A stretch of DNA of 64,000 bases from Pseudomonas sp. TH43 (lineage in GTDB: Bacteria > Pseudomonadota > Gammaproteobacteria > Pseudomonadales > Pseudomonadaceae): positions 1 through 64,000 of the forward strand of contig NZ_JAEKFI010000002.1 of the NCBI RefSeq assembly GCF_016650635.1, in the 5' to 3' direction. Positions 8,472 to 16,422 of this stretch are shown one piece after another (the stretch's first letter is position 1; each line of letters begins with the position of its first letter). Made by a program: the position numbers and the translations under genes. Under the pieces are notes generated by a model. That model searched no databases. It saw nothing but the letters and a program-made list of their open reading frames with translations, and was not told the DNA's origin.

Positions 8472-9245
8472 ATGAAAAGATTTTCTTCCAAAGTCGCTAT
8501 CGTCACCGGTGGTGGTTCAGGTATCGGTAAAGAAGTCGCACAGCGCCTGGTTGCCGAAGGCGCGAGTGTGGTGATCACCGGTCGCGATGCAGCCAAACTC
8601 GACAAAGCCGCAGCCCAGATCGACCCTACCGGCAAGCACGTACGCATCCTGGCTGCGGACATTGCCAAACCCGCCTCTGCCAAAGCGCTGGTGGCGCTTG
8701 CGACTGCCGAGTTCGGCGGAGTGGACATTCTGATCAACAACGCAGGCGTGTTTAATCCGAAACCGTTCCTGGAGTTGGACGAGGATGAATACGACGGTTT
8801 CATCGATATCATCCTCAAAGGCAAGTTCTTCATGGCCCAGGCAGCGGCCAAGGCGATGCAACTGCGTGGCGGCGGCGTCATCGTGCAAACCGGTTCCCTG
8901 TGGGCACTGCAAGCCATCGGCGCCACCCCTTCTGCGGCCTATTCGGCGGCCAATGCGGGCGTGCATGCACTGACCCGAAACCTGGCCATTGAACTGGCCT
9001 CCTCCAACATTCGCATCAACACCGTTGCGCCAGCCGTGGTTGAAACGCCGGTGTACAACACCTTCATGGACAGCGAACAGGTCAAGGCCGTACTGCCGAC
9101 TTTCAACGCATTCCATCCGCTGGGGCGCAATGGCCAGCCAGCCGATGTCGCAGAAGCGATTCTGTTTTTGGCGTCCGAGCAAGCGTCCTGGATCACCGGT
9201 ACCGTCCTGCCTGTCGACGGCGGCGTAACTGCCGGCCGCATTTGA
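8472..9245 (+). CDS. Short-chain dehydrogenase/reductase with Asn in place of the catalytic Lys
   Basis: 257 aa, classical SDR length. Cofactor motif T-G-G-G-S-G-I-G (residues 12-19), N-N-A-G (89-92), Ser142, Tyr157, and a C-terminal V-D-G-G. The residue normally Lys in YxxxK is Asn161 (Y-S-A-A-N; codon AAT), so the proton relay is altered; activity may be reduced or different. A quinone/alcohol oxidoreductase role is a family-level guess. Transcribed away from the LysR gene, with the AhpD-like gene 10 bases downstream. Confidence 0.88.
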   Translation: MKRFSSKVAIVTGGGSGIGKEVAQRLVAEGASVVITGRDAAKLDKAAAQIDPTGKHVRILAADIAKPASAKALVALATAEFGGVDILINNAGVFNPKPFLELDEDEYDGFIDIILKGKFFMAQAAAKAMQLRGGGVIVQTGSLWALQAIGATPSAAYSAANAGVHALTRNLAIELASSNIRINTVAPAVVETPVYNTFMDSEQVKAVLPTFNAFHPLGRNGQPADVAEAILFLASEQASWITGTVLPVDGGVTAGRI

Positions 9246-9255
9246 GGAGCGCATC

Positions 9256-9600
9256 ATGATGCTGGACTGGAATGACTATCGCGAAAATCTGCTGAACCGC
9301 GTCGGCGATCTTGCCAAGCTATCACCGGATACCGTTCGAGGCCTTCAAGTAATGGACGGCGCAGGTGCAAAAACCGGGCATCTGGACGCCAAGACGCATG
9401 AGTTGATCGCGTTGGCCGTAGCCATCACTACACGCTGCGATGGCTGCATCGCCGTCCACACCAAAGCAGCGGCCAGGCACGGCGCTACCCGTGAAGAAAT
9501 TGCCGAAGCACTGGGCGTGGCCATCGCACTCAATGCCGGCGCAGCGGTGACCTATTCAGCTCGGGTTCTCGACGCCTATGCAGCGCTCGAAAACAACTGA
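9256..9600 (+). CDS. Carboxymuconolactone decarboxylase/AhpD-family protein
   Basis: 114 aa. Single all-helical CMD domain with the redox pair C-D-G-C followed by I-A-V-H (E/D-x-x-x-C-x-x-C-x-x-x-H type), as in AhpD-like peroxidase-reducing proteins. GGAG lies before the ATG. Cotranscribed with the SDR gene, so an oxidative or electrophile-stress function under the divergent LysR regulator is plausible but inferred. Confidence 0.88.
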   Translation: MMLDWNDYRENLLNRVGDLAKLSPDTVRGLQVMDGAGAKTGHLDAKTHELIALAVAITTRCDGCIAVHTKAAARHGATREEIAEALGVAIALNAGAAVTYSARVLDAYAALENN

Positions 9601-9616
9601 TCATTAATCCCGAAGC

Positions 9617-9656
9617 CCCCCGCACTCCCCAAAAACACTCCGGGCGTGCGGGTTTA
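9617..9656 (+). terminator. Likely terminator after the SDR-AhpD operon
   Basis: Inverted arms 'cccgcac' and 'gtgcggg' followed by TTT, 20-55 bases after the stop codon. The loop is long, so this is a moderate call. Confidence 0.4.
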
Positions 9657-9678
9657 GGCATGTCCCCGGAGCATGACC

Positions 9679-10767
9679 ATGAACAACCTGAGGGTAGCGA
9701 TTATCGGAGGCGGCTTGAGCGGACTATACACGGCCCGTTTGCTGACGCAGATGAACGTCGCTTTCGTATTATTCGAAGCCCGCGAGCGGCTGGGCGGACG
9801 CATCCTCTCGACGCCCGGCAACGGCCCCGCCCATGACCTCGGTCCTGCGTGGTGGTGGCCTGATTTTCAGCCTCGCATGGCGGCACTCATATCGGCGCTG
9901 GGACTTACCGTTTTCCTCCAGTACAGCGATGGCGCAACATTGCTGGAAAAGTCCCCGCATGAAACGGCCAAGCGTGTCCGCGGGTACGCATCAGGCAATC
10001 CCTCGATGCGCATCCAGGGCGGCGTCTCGCAACTGACACAAGCCCTCGCCGCACACATTGCCCCTGAGCGAGTCGTCTTGAATGCCCGAATCAGCGGCAT
10101 GCGATTGTCAGACTCCGGCATCACGCTACACACAGACGCTGGGCAAGGTGTGAGCGAGCAATCCTTCACTCACGTCATCAGCGCTGTGCCGTTACGCCTG
10201 CTTGCACAAGACATCCACTTCGAACCCCGGCTGTCACCAGCGATTATCCAACGCTGGTCCGGGACACCGACATGGATGGCTCCCCATGCCAAGTACGTCG
10301 CCCTTTACGACCGCCCTTTCTGGCGCGACGAGGGGCTCAGCGGAACGGCGCAAAGTCATGTCGGACCGATGGTCGAAATCCATGACGCCTCCGATGCCAG
10401 TGGGAGCGCCGCACTGTTTGGATTTGTCGGTATCCCGGCAACAGAACGCCTGGCAATGGTCGAGGCCGCGCTGCTGGAGCAATGCCGCCTTCAGCTGGTT
10501 CGCCTCTTCGGCGGACAAGCTGCCACACCTGTTGCGCACTACATCAAAGACTGGGCCGCCGACCGACTGACCGCCTCCCCTGCTGATCTCGAAACCAGAC
10601 AGCACCACCTCGCCACGGGTTACAGCAGGCCAGATCAGGATGCCTGGTCCAAGCGGTTACTGGTGTCAGGGACCGAGGCATCCATTGAGCACAACGGCTA
10701 CATGGAAGGTGCACTCGATGCCGCCGAATCAGCGGTAGAGCGGCTGCGGATGTTGGTTGAGCAATGA
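9679..10767 (+). CDS. FAD-dependent amine oxidase family protein
   Basis: 362 aa. The ATG at 9679 is favoured over 9673 because GGAG at 9668-9671 is ideally spaced. Rossmann dinucleotide site I-I-G-G-G-L-S-G-L-Y, then 'FEARERLGGRILS' with the RxGGR motif of flavin-containing monoamine oxidases. The C-terminal 'SGTEAS..HNGYMEGALDAAESA' is the flavin-contact end of the same family. It is shorter than typical MAO (about 450 aa), so the substrate domain is reduced and the substrate is unknown. Confidence 0.85.
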   Translation: MNNLRVAIIGGGLSGLYTARLLTQMNVAFVLFEARERLGGRILSTPGNGPAHDLGPAWWWPDFQPRMAALISALGLTVFLQYSDGATLLEKSPHETAKRVRGYASGNPSMRIQGGVSQLTQALAAHIAPERVVLNARISGMRLSDSGITLHTDAGQGVSEQSFTHVISAVPLRLLAQDIHFEPRLSPAIIQRWSGTPTWMAPHAKYVALYDRPFWRDEGLSGTAQSHVGPMVEIHDASDASGSAALFGFVGIPATERLAMVEAALLEQCRLQLVRLFGGQAATPVAHYIKDWAADRLTASPADLETRQHHLATGYSRPDQDAWSKRLLVSGTEASIEHNGYMEGALDAAESAVERLRMLVEQ

Positions 10768-10817
10768 ACCTGTCGCGCTACCTATTCCCGGAAAAGATCA
10801 TCAGCCGCACCAGCCAA

Positions 10818-11321
10818 CTACCCTTCAAAGTCGCAATGTATCTGCATGCTCTCTGTCGGGTTGCGATGAATCTTGAAGCCGCACTGCATCAGCGCAGCCT
10901 TGACCTCGTTGAGAACGCTGAGATGTTCAGCCGCCCTGGTGTGTTGAAGGCTCGGCGATGTAAATACGCCCAACGGCAAAAATCGCAGTCTCCTGCCATT
11001 CAGAATGATGGAAACATCGACATGAGAGCCATCCACGTCATGCCCATTGGAGCCGAATATATCGCTCACTTCGTCTTTTCGGCCAGGGTAGCAAGCGCAA
11101 AACAACCGGATGCCCAGCCACCTCGACAAGAACCTGAATAACCCCAGCTGACTGCTTTTATTTTCATATCCCCGAACGAGCAGTAGTTGAACCGACGGGG
11201 GAAGCTTGGACTGCGCTTCAATCAATTTATGGAAGACATTTTGTTCAATGAGTACTTCAGAGGATGGCCAGCGAGGCTTGACCTTCAAGCCCTGATTCTC
11301 TCCCTTGAGAAGGGTCAACAT
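10818..11321 (-). CDS. Possible M15 (D-Ala-D-Ala dipeptidase-like) protein
   Basis: 167 aa. 'LLLVRGYENKSSQLGLFRFL' resembles the GYR...Q segment of VanX-type peptidases. 'NGHDVDGSHVDVSI' resembles SxHxxGxAxD but with one extra residue, and 'PTESMQIHCDF' resembles the ExxH end of the domain. Zinc ligands H, D and H are therefore plausible but imperfect. No signal peptide was seen. Codon use is ordinary. If the metal site is non-functional it may be a degenerate paralogue. Confidence 0.5.
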   Translation of the reverse strand: MLTLLKGENQGLKVKPRWPSSEVLIEQNVFHKLIEAQSKLPPSVQLLLVRGYENKSSQLGLFRFLSRWLGIRLFCACYPGRKDEVSDIFGSNGHDVDGSHVDVSIILNGRRLRFLPLGVFTSPSLQHTRAAEHLSVLNEVKAALMQCGFKIHRNPTESMQIHCDFEG

Positions 11322-11560
11322 AGCGTTCGCGCTCTACTTTCAACTATCTGATTTCTCAAAATTTAGCATGAGCAAGCATCCCTGCGCTTACAGACAAAAG
11401 TCCAGGCTGTCGGGCCGCCATCGCGGCCAAGCCAACTCCCCCAAGTTTCAGCGCCGGACACAAAATCCGTAACCAACCCAAAACCCCGTGGGAGCGAGCC
11501 TGCTCGCGAAGGCGCCAGAACAGACACCCAATCAATCACCAGATGTACCCGACACCCACA

Positions 11561-11920
11561 TCAATCCGCCAATTGCAGATTATCCAGCGCCCGATTCACC
11601 GCCAGTTCCCCAAGCATGATCAACTGCGCAATCCCCAACAACGCCCGCCGCTGCGACGCCGGCAACAGACTGGCGACGTTCTGCGCAATGGTTTGCGCCG
11701 AAGCGAGCGTTTCGCTGGCATCGATCAGCAGTTCTTCATTTTTGTTGTCCGCAGTCACGGCGTACATCCCGCGGATTTTACGTGGGGGCGGCGTGGAACC
11801 GGGTGGACAGAGGTAATGGTCGAGCGCGCGGTCGGCGGCTTCGTGGAGTTTTTTTGAGTCGAGGGATTCGTAGGGGGAAACCGAGTCGGTTTCGGGCGGG
11901 TTGGGTGTTGGTTTGATCAT
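11561..11920 (-). CDS. DUF6124 family protein, copy 1
   Basis: 119 aa. The ATG at 11920 is preceded by GGAG. Family pattern: N-terminal 'SPYESLDSKKLHEAADRALD', central 'MYAVTADNKNEELLIDASETL', C-terminal 'LGELAVNRALDNLQ'. Function unknown; widespread in Pseudomonas. It is about 95% identical to the copy at 15444-15803. Both copies share a REP on the 3' side (here about 11489-11513) and a long structured 5' leader. The stretch 11322-11560 otherwise holds nothing but the REP-type sequence. Confidence 0.85.
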   Translation of the reverse strand: MIKPTPNPPETDSVSPYESLDSKKLHEAADRALDHYLCPPGSTPPPRKIRGMYAVTADNKNEELLIDASETLASAQTIAQNVASLLPASQRRALLGIAQLIMLGELAVNRALDNLQLAD

Positions 11921-12275
11921 GGTGAAGCTCCTTGATGACTGGAGCCGCCACCGTTCGCGGTCAAACAAACAGGGTGGCAGCTGTACGCGGGTTGACCGAC
12001 CGGACATCAAGGAATCCGGCACACCCGAAGGTGTCCCACGCACAGCCACCGCGACATGATTTCAGACAATGCCTGAACACGTGCAGAACGCTGGCGCGCC
12101 TTGATATTGGGCGGACGGTCAAATCCGATCACTGATTCGTCAGCGACCGCACCACAATAGAACCCACCCCCAAAGCGCACAAGCCGGCGGATTCTGGCGT
12201 AGCTGTAGGCAAAGGCGCAAGGATGTGTAGCCTGGGAGAGTGTTTGGAGATGTCTTTTTAAACGTTGGTGTTTAT
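11921..12275 (-). promoter_or_regulatory. Conserved structured leader of DUF6124 copy 1
   Basis: About 350 bases shared in arrangement with the leader at 15804-16165. It contains the arms 'ggtggcagctgtacgcggg' and 'cccacgcacagccacc', a small hairpin 'acacccgaaggtgt', a conserved 'gccggcggattctggcgtag' block, and the boundary 'tctttttaaacg'. Compensated differences between the copies in the small hairpin (acacc/ggtgt here, agacc/ggtct there) suggest RNA structure. Short reading frames through it are probably not genes. Confidence 0.45.
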
Positions 12276-12463
12276 CGGAATCCTCATTGCGTCTCGGATC
12301 CCACGACAGAGCCGTCCCTTGCCACAACAGACGCAAGCTTCAGGCGAACGCATCCCCCTGAAGCTGATATGGAGCCATCGCCTCCATTACACCGAGGCAA
12401 TAGTGGTTATGCGAATTCTGTTCTTTGCATAATGACTGACCGGCCATGTTTAGGGTGCTTGTT

Positions 12464-12946
12464 ATGCCAGCCTCCGCTGATCAAAACTCCGCTGTCGTTT
12501 TATGCGCAGCTTCCAATAACGACCTGGAAGAACTGGTAGCCATCAGGATTGAGGCAATGCGCGAAAGCCTTGAACGGCTTGGACGATTTAACCCGGATCG
12601 TGCGCGCGAACGATTTCTTGGTGGGTTCGACGTTAACAGCACACGCCGCATAGAAGTATCAGGTGATCTGGTCGGTTTTGTCGTAATCAAAGACCATCAC
12701 AGCGAGCTACTGCTTGACCACTTGTATGTGATACCCAGTGCGCAAGGAGCAGGAATCGGCTCTGAAGTGCTTACTCGGATTTTCAGAGAGGCTGATGAGA
12801 TCGGGCGTCCCATCAAGGTGGGTGCTCTGAAGGAAAGCGCTTCCAATCGTTTTTACACTCGCCATGGCTTCGTGTTCGTCGAAAGCGGTGAATTCGATAA
12901 TTATTATGTCCGGGCTAGCGGTAATGCCGTTAATTTGGGCGACTAG
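12464..12946 (+). CDS. GNAT-family N-acetyltransferase
   Basis: 160 aa from ATG 12464 (AGGG eight bases upstream; ATG 12446 is the alternative). Acetyl-CoA binding signature 'LYVIPSAQGAGIGSEVL' (V-x-x-x-x-Q/R-G-x-G-I/A-G), followed by 'KVGALKESASNRFYTRHGFVFVESGEFDNYYVR', the typical C-terminal NRFYxRxGF segment. Soluble; substrate unknown. It lies alone between the DUF6124 leader and a palindromic repeat. Confidence 0.87.
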   Translation: MPASADQNSAVVLCAASNNDLEELVAIRIEAMRESLERLGRFNPDRARERFLGGFDVNSTRRIEVSGDLVGFVVIKDHHSELLLDHLYVIPSAQGAGIGSEVLTRIFREADEIGRPIKVGALKESASNRFYTRHGFVFVESGEFDNYYVRASGNAVNLGD

Positions 12947-13004
12947 GCAGATCTTGATACGGTGCCACGTCAGAGGTTGTACCGTTAGATGGGCATCTGC
13001 ATTC

Positions 13005-13050
13005 AAAAGGGACGGATCTACTTTTCAAAAATAAATCCGTCCCCTTTTCC
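13005..13050. repeat. Palindromic repeat (GGGACGGAT...ATCCGTCCC), left copy
   Basis: Near-perfect inverted repeat: 'aaaagggacggat' and 'atccgtcccctttt' around an AT-rich centre. A degraded copy lies at 14706-14754, on the other side of the 447-aa gene. After it, 13130-13205 carries REP-like sequence ('agcgccggacacga', 'ccctgtgggagcggg'). Confidence 0.75.
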
Positions 13051-13287
13051 TCCTGTAGGAACTGCCGAAGGCTCAGGCAACGGAAACAACGTATGTGTCA
13101 TCGCCATCGCTGCCAGCCCAGCTCCCAAAGGTTTTCAGCGCCGGACACGACATTCCTGACCAACACAAAACCCTGTGGGAGCGGGCTTTGCGACACCTTG
13201 CCAAGTACAGTGTCACTCGAGTGCAGATCTAGCGATAATGCCGTCATCACGTCTTACATCCCGCCCATACTTCAGGATCCATTCACC

Positions 13288-14631
13288 GTGAAGCTGCCCA
13301 CTGCCCTAGCAAGCTACTTCGATGCCCTCAACGAGGAACGGCTTCAGATAAGTCTGCGTCGGTTGGAAGGCGACTTCAGCTGCGAAGGCGGAACATCTGA
13401 CCTGATCACAGATTGTTTCCTAGACAACGACGCAACCCTATTCGAGAAAGCTATACCTTGGTTGCAGGAGGCCGTAAAAGAAGCAGCTTTCATGGACAGC
13501 ATCCTGCGCTCAGAGCGCAAGAGGCTAGGAGAAGAATTGGAGCGGCTTCATATCCACCCAATCTATAACTGCAGAGAAATAGAGATCAGGAAGCGAGAAC
13601 TCGATGATATGTGCCTCGAGAGTCTTCAAGAGCGAGCCCTGCGTTCTTACGACGATTTTTGCTCTACCTTAGTGGCCGCAAAGGACTTTACTACTCGCCA
13701 GTGCAAGAAAAACTTCTTCCTCACCAGCGTGCTGCGCATCCTGTATGAAGCGCACTGTACAGAGGAGCGCGAGCGACGCAGATACATGCGAGAGCCGCAA
13801 AGATCTACGCAACTCTACCAGTACTACAAGGCCGCGGATGTCGACTTGCTTGAGACCGACGCACAATATAGCAAGTACCACTTGTACTCAGCCACCGAGA
13901 ATACAGAACTACTAATAGGAATACCCAATAGGATTTTCGACCCGCAACGACCGCTACAACTGTTTATCGAAAATACCCCAGAACATGTGCTCTGGCTGTT
14001 CGAGCGCTTGCGCAATGAGGGACTAATCAAAGATCTCGCACTGCTGGCCAGCAACGATGTGTTGATTGAAACGGACAAGCACATATTTGTCACGTTGGGC
14101 TATGAGATCGTCACTGTACCGCTAACGATGCACAATTTGCCCCGACAACCGGACGGGGCGGTGCTACGAACAGTACTCCGCAAAAGCAGTTCGCCGAACG
14201 ATAGAACTGCCGTATCGCCCTCGGTTTCGTTTTTTTACGGGCCGGATAGTGAGGATAAGATTTGGTGTTCGATTACCGCGGACAGCATGACCTTTGAGGA
14301 AATTGCCCACGTCCCGGAGCTGCTTGAGGACTGCGCAGTGACTCGGATGATTCACTTGGAATATTTCATCGACGGAGGTCGGCTATTCGTTTCGCACATC
14401 GACCACGAATTCATTTTTTACACACACGAGGAGTTTGACCTGCGCGCCGACGATTTCAGTCAGAAAGGCAACGCTCGTAAACGTTTGAAGACTTTCAAGA
14501 TCGATCGCTCCGCCATCCCCTTTATACTGGACGACGGCACTTTCTTCGTTCATACGCTCATTGATGCTTGTTTCGAAAGGCCGTACCTGCTCATGGACTT
14601 CTTACTCGACATGCTCGATCAGCGCAAATGA
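13288..14631 (+). CDS. Large protein of unknown function (447 aa)
   Basis: I do not recognise the family. The GTG at 13288 with AGGA ten bases upstream is my preferred start. The frame is open back to 13093, but that part is REP sequence and unlikely to be coded. The protein has no signal peptide or membrane helix. A charged helical part (residues 60-180, rich in E-R-K) is followed by a beta-rich C-terminal half with 'SVSFFYGPDSEDKIWCSITA' and 'LEYFIDGGRLFVSHIDHEF'. Codon use is more AT-tolerant than that of neighbours. Flanked by two copies of one palindrome; no partner gene. Confidence 0.7.
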   Translation: MKLPTALASYFDALNEERLQISLRRLEGDFSCEGGTSDLITDCFLDNDATLFEKAIPWLQEAVKEAAFMDSILRSERKRLGEELERLHIHPIYNCREIEIRKRELDDMCLESLQERALRSYDDFCSTLVAAKDFTTRQCKKNFFLTSVLRILYEAHCTEERERRRYMREPQRSTQLYQYYKAADVDLLETDAQYSKYHLYSATENTELLIGIPNRIFDPQRPLQLFIENTPEHVLWLFERLRNEGLIKDLALLASNDVLIETDKHIFVTLGYEIVTVPLTMHNLPRQPDGAVLRTVLRKSSSPNDRTAVSPSVSFFYGPDSEDKIWCSITADSMTFEEIAHVPELLEDCAVTRMIHLEYFIDGGRLFVSHIDHEFIFYTHEEFDLRADDFSQKGNARKRLKTFKIDRSAIPFILDDGTFFVHTLIDACFERPYLLMDFLLDMLDQRK

Positions 14632-14705
14632 TCTACGCGGCTGTCGGTATTCATCCATGACACGCCCCCATGCCCCCATCAATGCTAGCTTTCTCCCAGC
14701 AGCAA

Positions 14706-14754
14706 AATAGGGACGGATTTATCTTCCAGAAAATAGATCTATCCCCAATTTTTC
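14706..14754. repeat. Palindromic repeat, right (degraded) copy
   Basis: 'atagggacggatttatctt' with 'aaaatagatctatcccc' is the same palindrome as at 13005-13050 with several changes. It starts about 75 bases after the stop of the 447-aa gene. The reading frame across it (14670-14897) is probably not a gene. Confidence 0.6.
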
Positions 14755-14893
14755 TGGGTGCGATGCCGATCGCAGCAACAAAGTGGGCGGCGCTTCCCGA
14801 AGGTCCAGGCAAGAAGAATCACTATCCTCCGCAACCTTATGCCGAGTATTCGGACTTTTTATCGACCTACAAATCTGCGGGAGGAACTGTCCA

Positions 14894-15283
14894 ATGAAGG
14901 TTTCAATCCTCGTACTCATCGCACTTTATTGCACGGGTATCAGCACAGCGTTTGCCGATGGCTCACAGGCACCATACGACAAGCGCGAGCCAGCAGGCAT
15001 CGTCTTCGGTGAGCGTTTGGTTGCGGCCAAGTCGAAGCTCCTCAAGCAAGGATGGAAGCCGACGCAGATGCATACCAACGACGGCTATGAATACAGCGGC
15101 GTGGAGAAGGAACTGGCTGCACACAAGTTCTTCGAACTGGATACCTGCTCGTTTGATAGCTCGCGCTGCATCTTGTACTACGCGAAGAAAGGAACTTGCC
15201 TACGCGTCGATACGATAGGTGAGCAATTCAATGACATGTGGCTTACGCGATGGACCCACGAATGTCCCGATTCGCCTCAATAA
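14894..15283 (+). CDS. Small secreted protein, unknown function
   Basis: 129 aa. A very good ribosome site (GGGAGGAA) precedes the ATG at 14894. Signal peptide with cleavage after 'STAFA'. The mature part has three or more cysteines ('LDTCSFDSSRCILYYAKKGTCLRV') compatible with periplasmic disulfides, and 'ERLVAAKSKLLKQGWKP' near the N-terminus. No family recognised. Confidence 0.75.
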   Translation: MKVSILVLIALYCTGISTAFADGSQAPYDKREPAGIVFGERLVAAKSKLLKQGWKPTQMHTNDGYEYSGVEKELAAHKFFELDTCSFDSSRCILYYAKKGTCLRVDTIGEQFNDMWLTRWTHECPDSPQ

Positions 15284-15443
15284 CCAAATGAAAACCGCGC
15301 AGGACAGTAACCGACCCGCTCCCACAGGTTTCAGCGCCGAACACGATACCCGTGACCACCACAAAACCCTGTAGGAGTGAGCCTGCTCGCGAAGGCGCCA
15401 GAAAGAACACCCGATCAATCATCGAGTAATCCCGACACCCACA

Positions 15444-15803
15444 TCAATCCGCCAATTGCAGATTATCCAGCGCCCGATTCACCGCCAGCTCCCCAAGCAT
15501 TATCAACTGCGCAATCCCCAACAACGCCCGACGCTGCGCCGCCGGCAACAGGCTGGCGCAGTCCTGCGCAATGGTTTTGGCCGAAGCGAGTGTTTCACTG
15601 GCATCGATCAGCAATTCTTCGTTTTTGTTGTCCGCAGTCACGGCATACATCCCGCGGATTCTACGTGGGGGCGGCGTAGACCCGGGCGGACAGAGGTAAT
15701 GGTCGAGGGCGCGGTCGGCGGCTTCGTGGAGTTTTTTTGAGTCGAGGGATTCGTAGGGGGAAACCGAGTCGGTTTCGGGCGGATTGGGTGTTGGTTTGAT
15801 CAT
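15444..15803 (-). CDS. DUF6124 family protein, copy 2
   Basis: 119 aa, about 95% identical in protein to the 11561-11920 copy (differences such as RR for RK, KTIAQDC for QTIAQNV). GGAG lies before the ATG. It has the same 3' module: REP at about 15370-15395 and 'gaacacccgatcaatcat'. Two near-identical modules about 3.9 kb apart point to a recent duplication or repeated insertion. Confidence 0.85.
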   Translation of the reverse strand: MIKPTPNPPETDSVSPYESLDSKKLHEAADRALDHYLCPPGSTPPPRRIRGMYAVTADNKNEELLIDASETLASAKTIAQDCASLLPAAQRRALLGIAQLIMLGELAVNRALDNLQLAD

Positions 15804-16165
15804 GGTGAAGCTCCATTTTTATACCTGGTGGAACCACCAACACCCGTCGCTAAACAAGTAAGGGTGGCAGCTGTGCGCGGGTTAGCGAACCGAGAGGTAT
15901 AAGACCCGGCAGACCCGAAGGTCTCCCACGCACAGCCACCATATCGTCGTCGCAAACGTCTGCGACAAACTGGAGCGTCGTTGTACTTATACCTGGTCGG
16001 GTCGCTAAACCCGGTCGCTGGGTTGCCAGCGACACGTAGACGATATAGACCAGGTACAAAGCGTACAAGCCGGCGGATTCTGGCGTAGCTGTAGGCAAAG
16101 GCGCAAGCGTGTGTAGCCTGAGAGAGTGACTGGAGATGTCTTTTTAAACGTTAGTGTTTATCGCC
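15804..16165 (-). promoter_or_regulatory. Conserved structured leader of DUF6124 copy 2
   Basis: Same ordered blocks as the copy-1 leader: 'ggtggcagctgtgcgcggg', 'agacccgaaggtct', 'cccacgcacagccacc', 'gccggcggattctggcgtag' and the end block 'tctttttaaacg'. It has an extra hairpin 'cgctgggttgccagcg'. Homology to copy 1 ends at about 16165, just before the Hachiman region. Confidence 0.45.
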
Positions 16166-16422
16166 CCTCCACTACCTCACCCTAAATATATCTTTCCCTA
16201 TGCGTATGTCCTTCTTCTATTCCAATAGTTTCGAGGAACGTACATCTAACGAAGCGGCTTCCATTGCGCGAACCGTTACGATGATAGCTCCTCGTGCCCG
16301 AACAATATCCAAAAGCAGGTATCCGCGAAAGCTGGATATCCACTGGCAGTAAATCCAAGCCCAAATCGGAAATCCTGCACTCCCATGAGACATTTATAAA
16401 AAACATCGACCACCAAACTAAA

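Noticed and set aside
13093..13287. N-terminal extension of the 447-aa protein
   Set aside because: The DNA is REP-type repeat and the extension has no conserved character; GTG 13288 has a good ribosome site.
14670..14897. 75-codon frame overlapping the secreted-protein start
   Set aside because: Runs through the palindromic repeat, has no ribosome site, and ends inside the better supported gene.
15850..16098. 82-codon frame upstream of DUF6124 copy 2, with a counterpart at 12007-12336
   Set aside because: The two translations are in different lengths and frames, and the DNA shows stem compensation rather than protein conservation, so a structured leader is more likely.
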